From Gottfriedia acidiceleris (GTDB lineage: Bacteria; Bacillota; Bacilli; Bacillales; Bacillaceae_G), in contig NZ_NESS01000001.1 of NCBI RefSeq assembly GCF_002128425.1, forward strand, positions 124,001 to 188,000: DNA of 64,000 nucleotides. Reading direction: 5' to 3'. The translations under genes and the position numbers were made by a program. A model generated the notes under the pieces. The model worked only from the letters and a program-made list of their open reading frames with translations. It searched no databases and was not told the DNA's origin. Below, piece after piece: positions 25,170 through 34,461 of the stretch. Positions within the stretch are counted from its first letter, which is position 1, and the number at the start of each line of letters is the position of its first letter.

Positions 25170-28100
25170 TTAAATTAATTTTTTGAATAAGTTTAATACT
25201 TTTTCGTCTACTACTACTTCATTTAAGTTTTCAGTTGCTTTAATCGTTTGTTGAACATCATTTTCAATTTGATTGCTACAGTTTTGCAATACAGAATTTA
25301 ACGCGTCAACATATTGAATGTGATAATGCTCTGCAAATAAGCTATTCATTTTTGATAAATACTCTTTTAATGGTGTTCTCAATTCATTAATGCATTCATC
25401 AATCATCGTTTCTTTCATGTTTTCCACAAAAAAGCTTTTTGGATTTTTAAAGTAATTCTTTAAACTTTCAAATTGATCTACATTAATAAATTGATCAGGA
25501 TTTTTTATCGAAACAGGTATAATCTCATTTATATCGCTTTTTTGAACGATAAATTCTGATTGTATAGAATGTATTTCATCAAGTACACGATCTTGTGACA
25601 TTGAAATTTCATTCGTTAAAAACTTTTCCAATCTAAATCCTGTAACTCTTAATTCCTTTAAAATCTCTTCCAATACTTCATAAATAAATTCGCGAATTTT
25701 AGTTACAAATAATTGTTTAATATTTTTCGTATTATTATTGAAAATACTTGGATTAAAGAAATAAGGGAATAAATCACGCATCCTTAATTCAATACGTTTT
25801 TCGATAAAGAAAATTAATTGCTCGTTTTCTTTCATAAATGCTCTTGGTAAATTAGTAGGTTCTGCATTTTTAATCGCTTCTTTAACTTTTTTCTGAATTT
25901 GTACAAGTTCGCTGAAAAATTGATCTTTTTCACGTTTTATTCTTTCGAATCGATTAATCGTATCACGTAAGATTTTTTCAATTGTTAATAAGTCATTAAT
26001 AAATGTTTTAAAGACTTCATTCGCTATTTCAAATTGGAAGAAATTTTGGATTTTCGTGTTTAGTTTCTCATAATTATGCTGGATTTCTAAATTTAACTCT
26101 GAATTACTATATCCCTTCATCTGAAGCATACTTGAAATAGCAAAAACAGATGGGAAACGTACTCCTAGTTTCGTTAATTGGTTTATAAAGAAATTTTGCA
26201 CGATTTCAATTTCGTTTTGATCCTTCGCTAAGTCTGAAGCATTTAACACAAAGTAAACTTTATCACTATCAAAACTTTCTCTCATTCGTCCGATTTGCAT
26301 TAAGAAAGACTCATCTTGACGTGTGAAAGCATGTTGATAATGTGCAACATATAAAATTAAATCCGCTTTTTTCAAATAGTCGAATGCTAGTTCAGTATGT
26401 CTTGAATGGATACTATTTCCCCCTGGCGTATCCACTAATACAATTCCACTTAACGTTATATCACAGTCAAAATATACTGTACTTTCTTTTACAAAACATG
26501 CTCTATTTTCTTCACTTATAACACTTACATACTCACTTAAGTCATATCGCTTAGTTGTACCGAGTAGACTTCTCATTTCTTCATAATTTTGACATACGCT
26601 TTCTGCATAAACAAAAGCATCAGTAGGAATTTTATCCTTTTGCTTCTTAATTAAATTTTGAAGAGTACTAAACCACTCTTTTTCATTTGCTTCCACACCC
26701 CATTTTTTGAAGAAATCAAGAAACTCTTCTTTTAAAGATTCTTCTGACTTATAACTCACATCAGCTTTTTTATTACCTGATTCAACAGTTGATCGTTTAA
26801 TCTTACAAATTGCCGCTGTTGTTGGGTGTGGAGAAACTGGTAATACACGATCACCTAGTAAAGTATTTATATAGGATGTTTTTCCAGAACTAAACGCTCC
26901 GAATAAAGCAATTGTATATTCGTTTGATTTTATTTGTTCTCTTTTTTCTTTTAGAATACCGATCTTATTCTGGATAAATTTGTTTGATGTTAATTCGTCT
27001 AATATAAAATCAGCGACTTCATATTTAGCTTGTATTTCTTCGTTTGAATATTTTTTTGAATTAGTTTGTACAATGTCAGTAATAAGTTCTTCTTTTATTT
27101 CCGGCGCTTGAACAGTTAAAATTTTATGATTAATTAATTCACTTACTGATATTAAAGTAGGCATAATTTCCGGCAGGTCTTGTTTAAATTCTTGATGATT
27201 ATTTAAAATCGTCTTAATTTCTAAAACCATATGTGAAATTTTTTGATTATTAAACTCTAATTCATCAAATCCATCTATTTTTGATTGCAAATCATTCTTT
27301 TGATTTTTTAATTTTACAATAGTTGCTTCATTTTGCACCTTAAGTTCTTTTGAAAGTGTGTAAATAAATTCGGAAATACTTTTACGATATACCGCCTTAA
27401 TCCCTTCACTTACTTCCTTCGTATACTGTAATAAATAATTTCCGCCTGTATCAATCAAATGAGATGGCTTTGGACATATTACCTCTTCACTCAATTTAGG
27501 CTCTAAGATTTTATCATAGTCACTACTATCAATTTTATTATTTTCAATTTGTTTCACAGTTCGAATTGCCGCTTCTTTTACGAAATACTCAATTTGTTTA
27601 TTCGTTAATTCTTGAACTTTGTGAATAAATTGACTTTTAGATTCATGTAAAGCATTTTCAAGTTTTTTTCTTGATTGAAATAATCCTTTATTTTGCAATG
27701 CTTTTTCGGATTCTAAATATTTTGATGCCAATTCTCTCATCTCAAATGGTGTAATGTTTGAATTAGTAAGAACTTGCTGTGTAGACTGCAAACAATTTTC
27801 CTCAAATGAAGAAACAGATTTTTCAATAACTTCTATTTCATTATTTAAATCATTATAAACTGATCTAATCTCATCAGCATTTTGATCGAGATCAATGTAA
27901 TCGTTCTCAAGTTGTTGTATTTGTTCATTCATAATTGTTAAAAAGCTTGCATAATCATTTTCTAATTGAACTACATCTTGATGACTGTATAAATCATTTA
28001 AATAATTTACAAATTGATTATATTCATTATTATTAACAGATTTATCTCTTGAAGAAATATAAAATACTTGTAAGTTACCTAATCCTTGTTTTTTCAAGTT

Positions 28101-28766
28101 TCCAATTACACCATGTTTAAACTGTTCAAACGTCAATTCTGTTTCATCATGTTTATCAATACATGTAATAACCAAACAAACTTTATTATTTTTTTCAACT
28201 AAATTATGAATAAAATCGATATTTGTTTTCGAATGAACATGTTGATAATCCATCAAATAAAAAATACTATCCGCTAGATGAATGACTGAGTTTGTCGCCT
28301 CTAAATGATCCATATCTGTAGAATCAATTCCAGGAGTATCAATTAAAACAGATCCAGCAGGAATTTTAAAAATTTCTTGTGCCCACTCAAGCTCAATAAT
28401 TGAACCACTATCAGAAGCTAACTTTTTTAGTTCATCTACTTGAATATCCTCTTGAATCTGATACATTTCACCATCTTTAAGAGTAATTAACATTTTGCTT
28501 TCGCCATTTTTTAATTTTACGACATTTGCACTTGTAGGAATTGGGCTTGTAGGTAGTTTTTCTACTTGTAAAAGATCATTTAGTAATGATGACTTTCCAG
28601 CAGAGAAATGCCCACAAAATACGTAATAGCTTTCTTTATTTTGTATTTTGTATGCTAATTTTTTTAATTGAAATAATTCCTTCGAATTTCCTTGTTCAGA
28701 AAGCAAATTGATACCTGAAGAAACCTTATTCAGTAATTCCCCTCTGTTAATCTTAGTGTTTTGCAA
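25170..28766 (-). CDS. dynA: Double-headed dynamin-like GTPase DynA (YpbR)
   Basis: 1198 residues, a natural fusion of two bacterial dynamins as in B. subtilis DynA (about 1193). First GTPase: P-loop GHFSAGKSS at residues 52-60 and DTPGIDS around 145. Second GTPase: GAFSSGKTS near 620-632 and DTPGGNS around 790. Each is followed by a long helical stalk. DynA tethers and fuses membranes and helps repair damage from phage and pore-forming antibiotics. Start is TTG at 28766 behind GGGGAAATC, because the nearby ATG is out of frame. Following sulfurtransferase likely in the same operon. Confidence 0.95.
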   Translation of the reverse strand: MQNTKINRGELLNKVSSGINLLSEQGNSKELFQLKKLAYKIQNKESYYVFCGHFSAGKSSLLNDLLQVEKLPTSPIPTSANVVKLKNGESKMLITLKDGEMYQIQEDIQVDELKKLASDSGSIIELEWAQEIFKIPAGSVLIDTPGIDSTDMDHLEATNSVIHLADSIFYLMDYQHVHSKTNIDFIHNLVEKNNKVCLVITCIDKHDETELTFEQFKHGVIGNLKKQGLGNLQVFYISSRDKSVNNNEYNQFVNYLNDLYSHQDVVQLENDYASFLTIMNEQIQQLENDYIDLDQNADEIRSVYNDLNNEIEVIEKSVSSFEENCLQSTQQVLTNSNITPFEMRELASKYLESEKALQNKGLFQSRKKLENALHESKSQFIHKVQELTNKQIEYFVKEAAIRTVKQIENNKIDSSDYDKILEPKLSEEVICPKPSHLIDTGGNYLLQYTKEVSEGIKAVYRKSISEFIYTLSKELKVQNEATIVKLKNQKNDLQSKIDGFDELEFNNQKISHMVLEIKTILNNHQEFKQDLPEIMPTLISVSELINHKILTVQAPEIKEELITDIVQTNSKKYSNEEIQAKYEVADFILDELTSNKFIQNKIGILKEKREQIKSNEYTIALFGAFSSGKTSYINTLLGDRVLPVSPHPTTAAICKIKRSTVESGNKKADVSYKSEESLKEEFLDFFKKWGVEANEKEWFSTLQNLIKKQKDKIPTDAFVYAESVCQNYEEMRSLLGTTKRYDLSEYVSVISEENRACFVKESTVYFDCDITLSGIVLVDTPGGNSIHSRHTELAFDYLKKADLILYVAHYQHAFTRQDESFLMQIGRMRESFDSDKVYFVLNASDLAKDQNEIEIVQNFFINQLTKLGVRFPSVFAISSMLQMKGYSNSELNLEIQHNYEKLNTKIQNFFQFEIANEVFKTFINDLLTIEKILRDTINRFERIKREKDQFFSELVQIQKKVKEAIKNAEPTNLPRAFMKENEQLIFFIEKRIELRMRDLFPYFFNPSIFNNNTKNIKQLFVTKIREFIYEVLEEILKELRVTGFRLEKFLTNEISMSQDRVLDEIHSIQSEFIVQKSDINEIIPVSIKNPDQFINVDQFESLKNYFKNPKSFFVENMKETMIDECINELRTPLKEYLSKMNSLFAEHYHIQYVDALNSVLQNCSNQIENDVQQTIKATENLNEVVVDEKVLNLFKKLI

Positions 28767-28867
28767 CGTGATTTCCCCATTTCATTTCATACTAAAATCA
28801 TTTCCCTAGCATTATTTTATCCCCATATATATTAATTTGGAAGAAGAATGTATAGGCATATGCATAT

Positions 28868-28902
28868 AAAATAAAAAAACTAGGCAACATCACCTAGTTT
28901 TG
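28868..28902 (-). terminator. Terminator of the bpsA-ypbQ unit
   Basis: actagg (28879-28884) and cctagt (28893-28898) with a T-run on the minus strand from the plus-strand A-run at 28872-28878. Confidence 0.75.
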
Positions 28903-28974
28903 AACTTGTTTAAGTACATATTTAGTTAATAAAAAGTATAAAAGAATTGTAGCTGACACAAATCCAAGAACCAT
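28894..28974 (-). CDS. Possible 26-residue membrane peptide
   Basis: Between ypbQ and its terminator an ATG opens a 26-codon frame for one hydrophobic helix with a basic tail (MVLGFVSATILLYFLLTKYV then LKQVQN). The frame stays open upstream through NENHYQLRKVVRQ without an ATG. The stop codon lies in the terminator stem. The ribosome site (AAAGG, 11 bases away) is weak. Composition is gene-like, but existence is unproven. Confidence 0.3.
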   Translation of the reverse strand: MVLGFVSATILLYFLLTKYVLKQVQN

Positions 28975-29053
28975 TTGACGCACAACCTTTCGAAGTTGAT
29001 AATGATTTTCATTCTACATTAATCATAATCAGTTATTTTCCATTTGTCAATAA

Positions 29054-29557
29054 CTATTCGATTGATTGTAAAAGCGCTTTATTTTCTTCTCGGATTCTTA
29101 CTTTTAATAAAATTAAATTACAAACAGAAAAGATAACTGTTGTAATATACGCATGAAACATAATTGGTATTACTAATAATTCAATTGTAACGATTATGTA
29201 ATTTGGATGCTTGATATATTTATAAAGACCCCGTTTTACTAATTTTTCATTCGGTAAAATAATGATTTTAGTATTCCATCTTTCCCCTAACGATGAAATA
29301 ACCCATACCCTTGCTAACTGTAAAATGATAAAAACGACGATAAAAATTGTAAGAAATCCAATTTCTACATATTGAATAAAATAATTCTCAATTAAAATTG
29401 ATATAAAAAACATGCTATGTAATAGGATAAAAAATTTATAATGCTCTTGGCCAAATTCAAGTGCACCGCGCATTTTTAATTTTTTCTCATTATTCTTTGC
29501 TATACCTAACTCAATCACTCTTTGTATGATGATGAATAAAAAAATAATCTTTAACAT
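29054..29557 (-). CDS. ypbQ: Isoprenylcysteine carboxyl methyltransferase-like protein (YpbQ/BpsB)
   Basis: 167 residues, four or five membrane helices. The ICMT signature lies in the C-terminal half: LVKRGLYKYIKHPNYI (about 108-123) and the trailing REENKALL. In B. subtilis this protein methylates alkylpyrones made by the adjacent type III polyketide synthase. Its ATG overlaps the bpsA stop (TAATG), so the two are translationally coupled; an ATG two codons earlier is also possible. The longer upstream frame lies wholly inside bpsA and is not needed. Confidence 0.88.
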   Translation of the reverse strand: MLKIIFLFIIIQRVIELGIAKNNEKKLKMRGALEFGQEHYKFFILLHSMFFISILIENYFIQYVEIGFLTIFIVVFIILQLARVWVISSLGERWNTKIIILPNEKLVKRGLYKYIKHPNYIIVTIELLVIPIMFHAYITTVIFSVCNLILLKVRIREENKALLQSIE

Positions 29558-30648
29558 TAGCATTCTACCCACTTTAACAATGATAACTCTGAACTGAATC
29601 CTGGTCCTAAAGCGCAAAGAAGACCGTATTCATTCGTTTTTCCTAATTTCATAAACTCACATAACACAAATAAAACAGTACAAGATGACATATTTCCATA
29701 TGATTTTAAAATATTTAAGGAAATTTCAATTTTCGCTTCAGAAAGATTCAATGATTCGATATACGCATCTAATACTTTCTTTCCACCAGGATGAGCAATG
29801 AAATGCGTTATATTAGTTATTGTTAGTTCATTTTCCGTTAAAAAATTTGAAACAACAGGTTGTAACCAATTTTTAACGATCGATGGTATATCCCTTGAAA
29901 AAATGACAAATAAACCATCATTCCGAACATCCCATCCCATAACGTCTAATGAATTTGGCATTAGAGTTGAATTAGTTTGTTCAATTGACGGTAAAGATTT
30001 ATGTATCGTTCGATTTTTCAAATCACTTTCATCGCCAATAACTAGTACAGCTGCTGCTCCATCGGCAAATAATGATGTTCCTATTATATTACTCTTGGAA
30101 AGATCTTCTTTTTGAAAAGTTAAACTACATAATTCAACGGCAACTAGTAAAATATTTGACTTTGGATGGGCTTTACAATAATCAAATGCTCTCGAAATAC
30201 CACTAGCACCACCTGCACATCCTAATCCCCATATTGGTATTCTTTTAATAGAAGAACTAAATGGCAGGATATTTGCTATATGAGCATCAATTGTTGGAGT
30301 AGAAATTCCAGTTGAAGATACAAAAATAATTCCATCAATTTCTTCATATTTAACTTCTGAAGATAAAAATTCATTACTCGTCACACAATTTTTAATAGCT
30401 TCAATTGTTAATTCAATCGAGATTTCAGTGTAAGCCTGATTTTTTTGTTCAAAGCTATGCTCTTCGCTATACCAAGAAAGCTCCTTAGAAATAAATCGAC
30501 TTTGAATCTCACCATTTTGAAATACAGATAATAAGCGATCAATTGAAGGGTATCTTTTCAAAAAAAGCTCTCGAATAAAAGGTACTACATTTTCCTGATC
30601 GATTTTATATTTAGGTACAGCTTTCCCAACAGATAAAATTAAAGGCAT
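29557..30648 (-). CDS. bpsA: Type III polyketide synthase (BpsA, chalcone synthase family)
   Basis: 363 residues. The Cys-His-Asn triad is visible: Cys144 in GLGCAGGAS, His in HFIAHPGGKKVLDAY (about 277-291) and Asn in SYGNMSSCT (about 313-321). Extends long-chain fatty acyl-CoA with malonyl-CoA to alkylpyrones (B. subtilis BpsA), membrane-associated lipids later methylated by YpbQ. AAGGAGTGGAAAATT precedes ATG. The two genes form a two-gene operon ended at 28879-28898. Confidence 0.93.
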   Translation of the reverse strand: MPLILSVGKAVPKYKIDQENVVPFIRELFLKRYPSIDRLLSVFQNGEIQSRFISKELSWYSEEHSFEQKNQAYTEISIELTIEAIKNCVTSNEFLSSEVKYEEIDGIIFVSSTGISTPTIDAHIANILPFSSSIKRIPIWGLGCAGGASGISRAFDYCKAHPKSNILLVAVELCSLTFQKEDLSKSNIIGTSLFADGAAAVLVIGDESDLKNRTIHKSLPSIEQTNSTLMPNSLDVMGWDVRNDGLFVIFSRDIPSIVKNWLQPVVSNFLTENELTITNITHFIAHPGGKKVLDAYIESLNLSEAKIEISLNILKSYGNMSSCTVLFVLCEFMKLGKTNEYGLLCALGPGFSSELSLLKWVEC

Positions 30649-30776
30649 AATTTTCCACTCCTTATAGTGATTACCTTTTGTAATAAATAGGAAAATTATT
30701 CTTTCTAGCAGGAAAATTACAGAAGATTCATTTTGACCTTAATTTTTTTTAGGTAAAGCATTATTAGTTAGAAAAT

Positions 30777-30836
30777 AAAAAAAAGACAATTCACTATTCA
30801 TTCATGAACCATGAACAAATAAATAGAATTGTCTAA
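30777..30836 (-). terminator. Terminator of the first M32 carboxypeptidase
   Basis: agacaattc (30784-30792) and gaattgtct (30826-30834) pair perfectly around a 33-nt loop. The A-run at 30776-30784 gives eight T on the minus strand. Confidence 0.7.
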
Positions 30837-30961
30837 GCGTTTCAAAGGAGTTTTCTTTCTGTTGTGCAGTTTTAGTATATCCCATTTTACTCAAGTCTAC
30901 ATTCGCAATTATTTCCATTAAACGATTCTTAAATTAAACCCCATTCACTTTTAATTCATTA

Positions 30962-32491
30962 TTATGACTTATTTACTTCTTCCAACTCATACAAATTTGT
31001 ATATTTTGATTCTAAATAATCAACATAATATTTAACATTTAATTCTTCACCAGTGACATCCTTCAAAATTTGTTGCGGTTCCTTCATTGCGCCATATTGG
31101 TGAATATTCACTTTTAACCAATTAAGGATCGTTTGAAAATCATTCGTTTCAATTAATTCATTAAAATTCGGTAATTCTTTTTCAATTGTTGCTTTAATTT
31201 GAGCAGCATACATCGCACCTAATGCATAAGTTGGAAAGTATCCAAAATGCCCCATCGACCAATGTACATCCTGTAAAACACCTTCTCGATCAGTTGCAGG
31301 AATTATGCCTAAATACTCTTCCATTTTTTGATTCCAAATTGAAGGAAGTTCAGCAACTTGAATTTTGCCATCTAATAAATCTTTTTCAATTTCATAGCGA
31401 ATCATTACATGTAAAGGATAAGTTAATTCATCAGCTTCAATACGAATAAATGAAGGCTTACTATTATTTATCACTTTATAAAATTCATCTAAAGTAACAT
31501 GATCTAACACTCCATTAAGTTGCTCTTTTAGCTTTGGATAATTTCTTTTCCAGAATTCATAGCATTGTCCAATAATCTTTTCATATAAAAGTGACTGGGA
31601 TTCATGAATGCCTAAAGACGCACCTTGAGCAATCGGTAAACCTTCCAAATCTTTGGAAATATTTTGCTCATATAGCGCATGACCACATTCATGAATTGTA
31701 CTAAAAATGGCTTTTTCAAAATTATTTTCATGATATTTCGTTGTTACTCGAACATCACCTAAATTAAGAGAGGTAGCAAAAGGATGTGGAGTAGGATCTA
31801 ATCTACCAGCATCAAAATTATAACCAAGAGAAGCTAATAGTTGTTCACATATTTCTTTTTGTTTTTGCATCGGAACGAATGCTTTCATCTCTTCTTTTTC
31901 AAAGTTTTTCCCACTAGTCGCTACGGCTTTAACAATCGGTACTAATTTATTTCTTACTTCTGAAAATACTTCATCCAGTTTATTTACAGTCATTCCAGGT
32001 TCATATTGATCTAAATATGTATCATATTTGCAGTCTTTGTATCCTAAATATTCAACAAATTTACGTTTAAACTCAATTATTTCAGTTAAATAAGGTTCAA
32101 ATTTAGCAAAATTGTTTTCTTCCTTTGCTTCTGCCCAAACACTCTCAGAAATTGCTTGGCATTTAACAAAGGCTTCAAACTCATCAACAGGTATTTTCCT
32201 ATTTTGATCATATTGCTTTCTTAAGTATTTTACAGTTTTTTCAACTTCTAAAGAACATTTACCTGCACTAATTGCTTCTTCCATAGTAATTAAATAGTGA
32301 GCCATATCGTTTGAAGTACTCATTTTAAAAACATCAGATGACAATTGACTAATTACATTTGAACGCTGACTAACAGCATTTTTAGGTGCACCTGTTCGAA
32401 GATCCCAATATAATACACTAATTGCTTCTTGAATGTTTAACATTTTCCTTACATACTCTAAAAACGAAGCCTCATATTCTTTTAAGCTCAT
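30962..32491 (-). CDS. M32-family metallocarboxypeptidase, copy 1
   Basis: 509 residues, mostly helical. Zinc site HECGH around residue 267 with the preceding TIHECGHALYEQN, plus the family segments VLYWDLRTGAPKNA near the N-terminus, RVTTKYHENNF before the zinc site and IRIEADELTYPLHVMIRYEIEK after it. Removes C-terminal residues from peptides in the cytoplasm (Taq/YpwA type). Start at the ATG at 32491 with AAAGGTGG eight bases upstream; the GTG four codons earlier lies inside that site. A paralogue lies at 35021-36535 in the same orientation. Confidence 0.92.
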   Translation of the reverse strand: MSLKEYEASFLEYVRKMLNIQEAISVLYWDLRTGAPKNAVSQRSNVISQLSSDVFKMSTSNDMAHYLITMEEAISAGKCSLEVEKTVKYLRKQYDQNRKIPVDEFEAFVKCQAISESVWAEAKEENNFAKFEPYLTEIIEFKRKFVEYLGYKDCKYDTYLDQYEPGMTVNKLDEVFSEVRNKLVPIVKAVATSGKNFEKEEMKAFVPMQKQKEICEQLLASLGYNFDAGRLDPTPHPFATSLNLGDVRVTTKYHENNFEKAIFSTIHECGHALYEQNISKDLEGLPIAQGASLGIHESQSLLYEKIIGQCYEFWKRNYPKLKEQLNGVLDHVTLDEFYKVINNSKPSFIRIEADELTYPLHVMIRYEIEKDLLDGKIQVAELPSIWNQKMEEYLGIIPATDREGVLQDVHWSMGHFGYFPTYALGAMYAAQIKATIEKELPNFNELIETNDFQTILNWLKVNIHQYGAMKEPQQILKDVTGEELNVKYYVDYLESKYTNLYELEEVNKS

Positions 32492-32681
32492 CAAAACACC
32501 CACCTTTTAAAATTAAATTTTTCAGTCAGCTAAATAGTAACATAAAAAATATACGGATTAAGAATAATTATCTTATTTTTCAAATAATATTTCTCGACAA
32601 AAGGATATTGTCAAATCATTTCGTACATACTACTCAAGTCTATGTACAATTTTTTTACGATCATCACAAATTTACATCTCC

Positions 32682-32719
32682 AATATTCCTTGACAGGAAT
32701 ATTCCTAATGAGGTATATT
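32682..32719 (+). promoter_or_regulatory. Promoter and operator of the arsR-like gene
   Basis: TTGACA (32690-32695) and TATATT (32714-32719) with an 18-bp spacer. Three half-sites overlap it: aatattcct (32682-32690) and aggaatatt (32695-32703) form a perfect inverted repeat around the -35, and aggaatattcct (32695-32706) is itself a 12-bp palindrome in the spacer. This is the expected place for an autorepressor operator. The start point falls at about 32726, the A of the ATG. Confidence 0.7.
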
Positions 32720-32725
32720 CGATTT

Positions 32726-33037
32726 ATGAATTCGACTTTAATTGCTCTTGCAGAGCCGAACCGGTTACAGATTGTCGAACTCTTACGTGACGGTCCTCTA
32801 TCAGTCGGTGAAATTGCTGAAAGCTTAGGACTTAAACAACCACAGGTTTCAAAGCATCTTCGCGTTCTAAGTGAAGCTGGGCTTGTCGAAGTTCAACCAA
32901 TCGCCAATAAAAGAATTTATAAACTAAGACCCCAGCCGCTAAAAGAAATGGATTCGTGGATTAAGTCATTCCGACACGTCTGGGAACAGAGATTCGATCA
33001 ATTAGACGATTACTTAAAAAAATTACAAGGCAAATAA
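32726..33037 (+). CDS. ArsR-family winged-helix regulator
   Basis: 103 residues, one HTH_5 domain: LAEPNRLQIVELL, then the recognition region LSVGEIAESLGLKQPQVSKHLRVLSEAGLVEV (about 22-53). No metal-binding Cys cluster, so it belongs to the metal-free group often paired with SRPBCC proteins, as here. The frame extends 84 bp upstream, but the promoter -10 at 32714-32719 lies inside that extension, so translation must start at or after 32726. The predicted mRNA then begins at the ATG itself (leaderless). The SRPBCC gene follows after 185 bp. Confidence 0.85.
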   Translation: MNSTLIALAEPNRLQIVELLRDGPLSVGEIAESLGLKQPQVSKHLRVLSEAGLVEVQPIANKRIYKLRPQPLKEMDSWIKSFRHVWEQRFDQLDDYLKKLQGK

Positions 33038-33222
33038 TCTTGCATAATCACTGCACACAATTCGATTAGTATTAACTATTATTGAAAGGAGAAGTACCTG
33101 TCTGGAGAAATCCAAAATTCGTAATAAAGTTGAGAAGTATACGGCACTATTAAAGGCGGAAAACAGACATTAAGCCGCCTAGCAGATTATTAGTAAATAT
33201 AAAATAAATGGAGGAATTAATA

Positions 33223-33741
33223 ATGAGTAAAAATACCTTTAATGTAGATGAAAAAGGATTAGTTTTAACAAGGGTTTTTGATGCGCCTCGTGAATTAGTA
33301 TTCAAGGTTTGGTCAGAAGCAGAACATCTTAAAAACTGGTGGGGTCCAAAAGGTTTTACAATGGATGTAGCAATGTTAGAATTTAGACCTGGAGGTAAAT
33401 TTCACTATAAAATGGAATCACCAGAAGGATTCATAATGTGGGGATTATTTGTTTTTGGTGAAATTATCGAACCTGAGAAAATTGTATTTGTTAATTCATT
33501 CTCTGATCAAGAAGGTAATATGGTTCGCGCTCCATTCTTTGAAGTTTGGCCATTGGAAATTCAAAATACTTTAATTTTAGAAGAAAACGACGGTAAAACA
33601 ACTATTACTTTAAAAGGTTTTCCAATAAATGCAACTGATGAAGAAGTTGCAGCATTTATTGCAAATAAAGATTCAATGCAACAAGGCTTTACTGGTACTT
33701 TTGACCAACTAGATGAATATTTAGCTAAAACTTCATTATAA
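33223..33741 (+). CDS. SRPBCC/AHSA1-domain protein
   Basis: 172 residues with the Bet v1-like fold of the activator of Hsp90 homologue 1 family: TRVFDAPRELVFKVWSEAEHLKNWWGPKGF at the N-terminus, RPGGKFHYKMESPEGF, and the long C-terminal helix QGFTGTFDQLDEYLAK. Such proteins bind hydrophobic ligands; partnered with an ArsR regulator they usually respond to the same signal. Ligand unknown. GGAGGAATTAATA decides for the ATG at 33223 over one five codons earlier. Confidence 0.88.
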   Translation: MSKNTFNVDEKGLVLTRVFDAPRELVFKVWSEAEHLKNWWGPKGFTMDVAMLEFRPGGKFHYKMESPEGFIMWGLFVFGEIIEPEKIVFVNSFSDQEGNMVRAPFFEVWPLEIQNTLILEENDGKTTITLKGFPINATDEEVAAFIANKDSMQQGFTGTFDQLDEYLAKTSL

Positions 33742-33748
33742 GATTAAA

Positions 33749-33796
33749 ATAAATACCCTTTAGAGCTTGTAATAGCATTAAAGGGTATTTTTTACT
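33749..33796 (+). terminator. Terminator of the SRPBCC gene
   Basis: aaataccctt(t) at 33751-33761 and aaagggtattt at 33780-33790, followed by TTTT. A-rich on the other side, so it may also serve the convergent RDD gene. Confidence 0.85.
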
Positions 33797-33802
33797 GCTT
33801 TA

Positions 33803-34264
33803 TTAATAAAAAACAACTTTCGTTTTAGCGATTAAATCATGTAATGTTTTCCGATCTTTTCGGAAGATAAAAAATAAATCAACAAGATACAAAATCCCAA
33901 TTGCTTCTATAAATATTGGCAAATTTAGCTGACAAAAAAAAGCAAATATTGAGCGCAATGTCATTGTTTTGAAATCTACTAAGTCTTCAGTATCCTTAAT
34001 AACCATAATACTTAATAATCTTTTTCCTATTGTTTGTCCGTTCCAGATATAAGTAGGTACTATAACATAAAATAAGAAAATAATTACTAGTGACCAAATT
34101 GAATATAGAAACAGTTGCTTACTACTAAACATAAATAAATCTAAAATGTCTTTACTTTCTAACCCAAGTATTAATAACCCCAGTTTAGAAAATAAAAGAT
34201 TTAATGAGCCATCGATCCACGCTGCAAATAATCTTCTAATCCGACTTGCAAGTTCAAAATCCAT
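33803..34264 (-). CDS. RDD-family membrane protein
   Basis: 153 residues, three or four membrane helices. RDD signature features: RLFAAWIDG near the N-terminus (the Arg and Asp), WNGQTIGKRLLSIMVIK around 74-90, and the end RKDRKTLHDLIAKTKVV. Function of RDD proteins is mostly unknown; some are Na+/H+ antiporters. GAGGTTCTAG precedes ATG. Single gene convergent with the ArsR/SRPBCC pair. Confidence 0.85.
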   Translation of the reverse strand: MDFELASRIRRLFAAWIDGSLNLLFSKLGLLILGLESKDILDLFMFSSKQLFLYSIWSLVIIFLFYVIVPTYIWNGQTIGKRLLSIMVIKDTEDLVDFKTMTLRSIFAFFCQLNLPIFIEAIGILYLVDLFFIFRKDRKTLHDLIAKTKVVFY

Positions 34265-34427
34265 CTAGAACCTCATTCCACATTTTTATAAAAAAAATGG
34301 ATATTAATCGATATACTCTATTATATTTTGGAGATTTTATTTTTGATTAGTGATTTTTAACTATTTATTTAAATTATTTTATACAAGCTGCACAGTGTTT
34401 TTTTCACTCTGAGTACAGTTAACACAC

Positions 34428-34458
34428 AAAAGACCACAAAAATAATTTGTGGTCTTGT
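34428..34458 (-). terminator. Terminator
   Basis: aagaccacaaa (34430-34440) and tttgtggtctt (34446-34456) form an 11-bp perfect stem just after the stop of the small gene at 34462. Confidence 0.8.
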
Positions 34459-34461
34459 TGA

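Noticed and set aside
25170-28766. Two separate dynamin genes as part of a phage-defence island
   Set aside because: It is one continuous frame with the standard DynA architecture at its usual housekeeping locus; no defence genes surround it.
33038-33222. Short frame after aaaggagaagt as a translated small gene
   Set aside because: No start codon in frame and the first frame from the ribosome site stops after a few codons; kept only as a possible relic.
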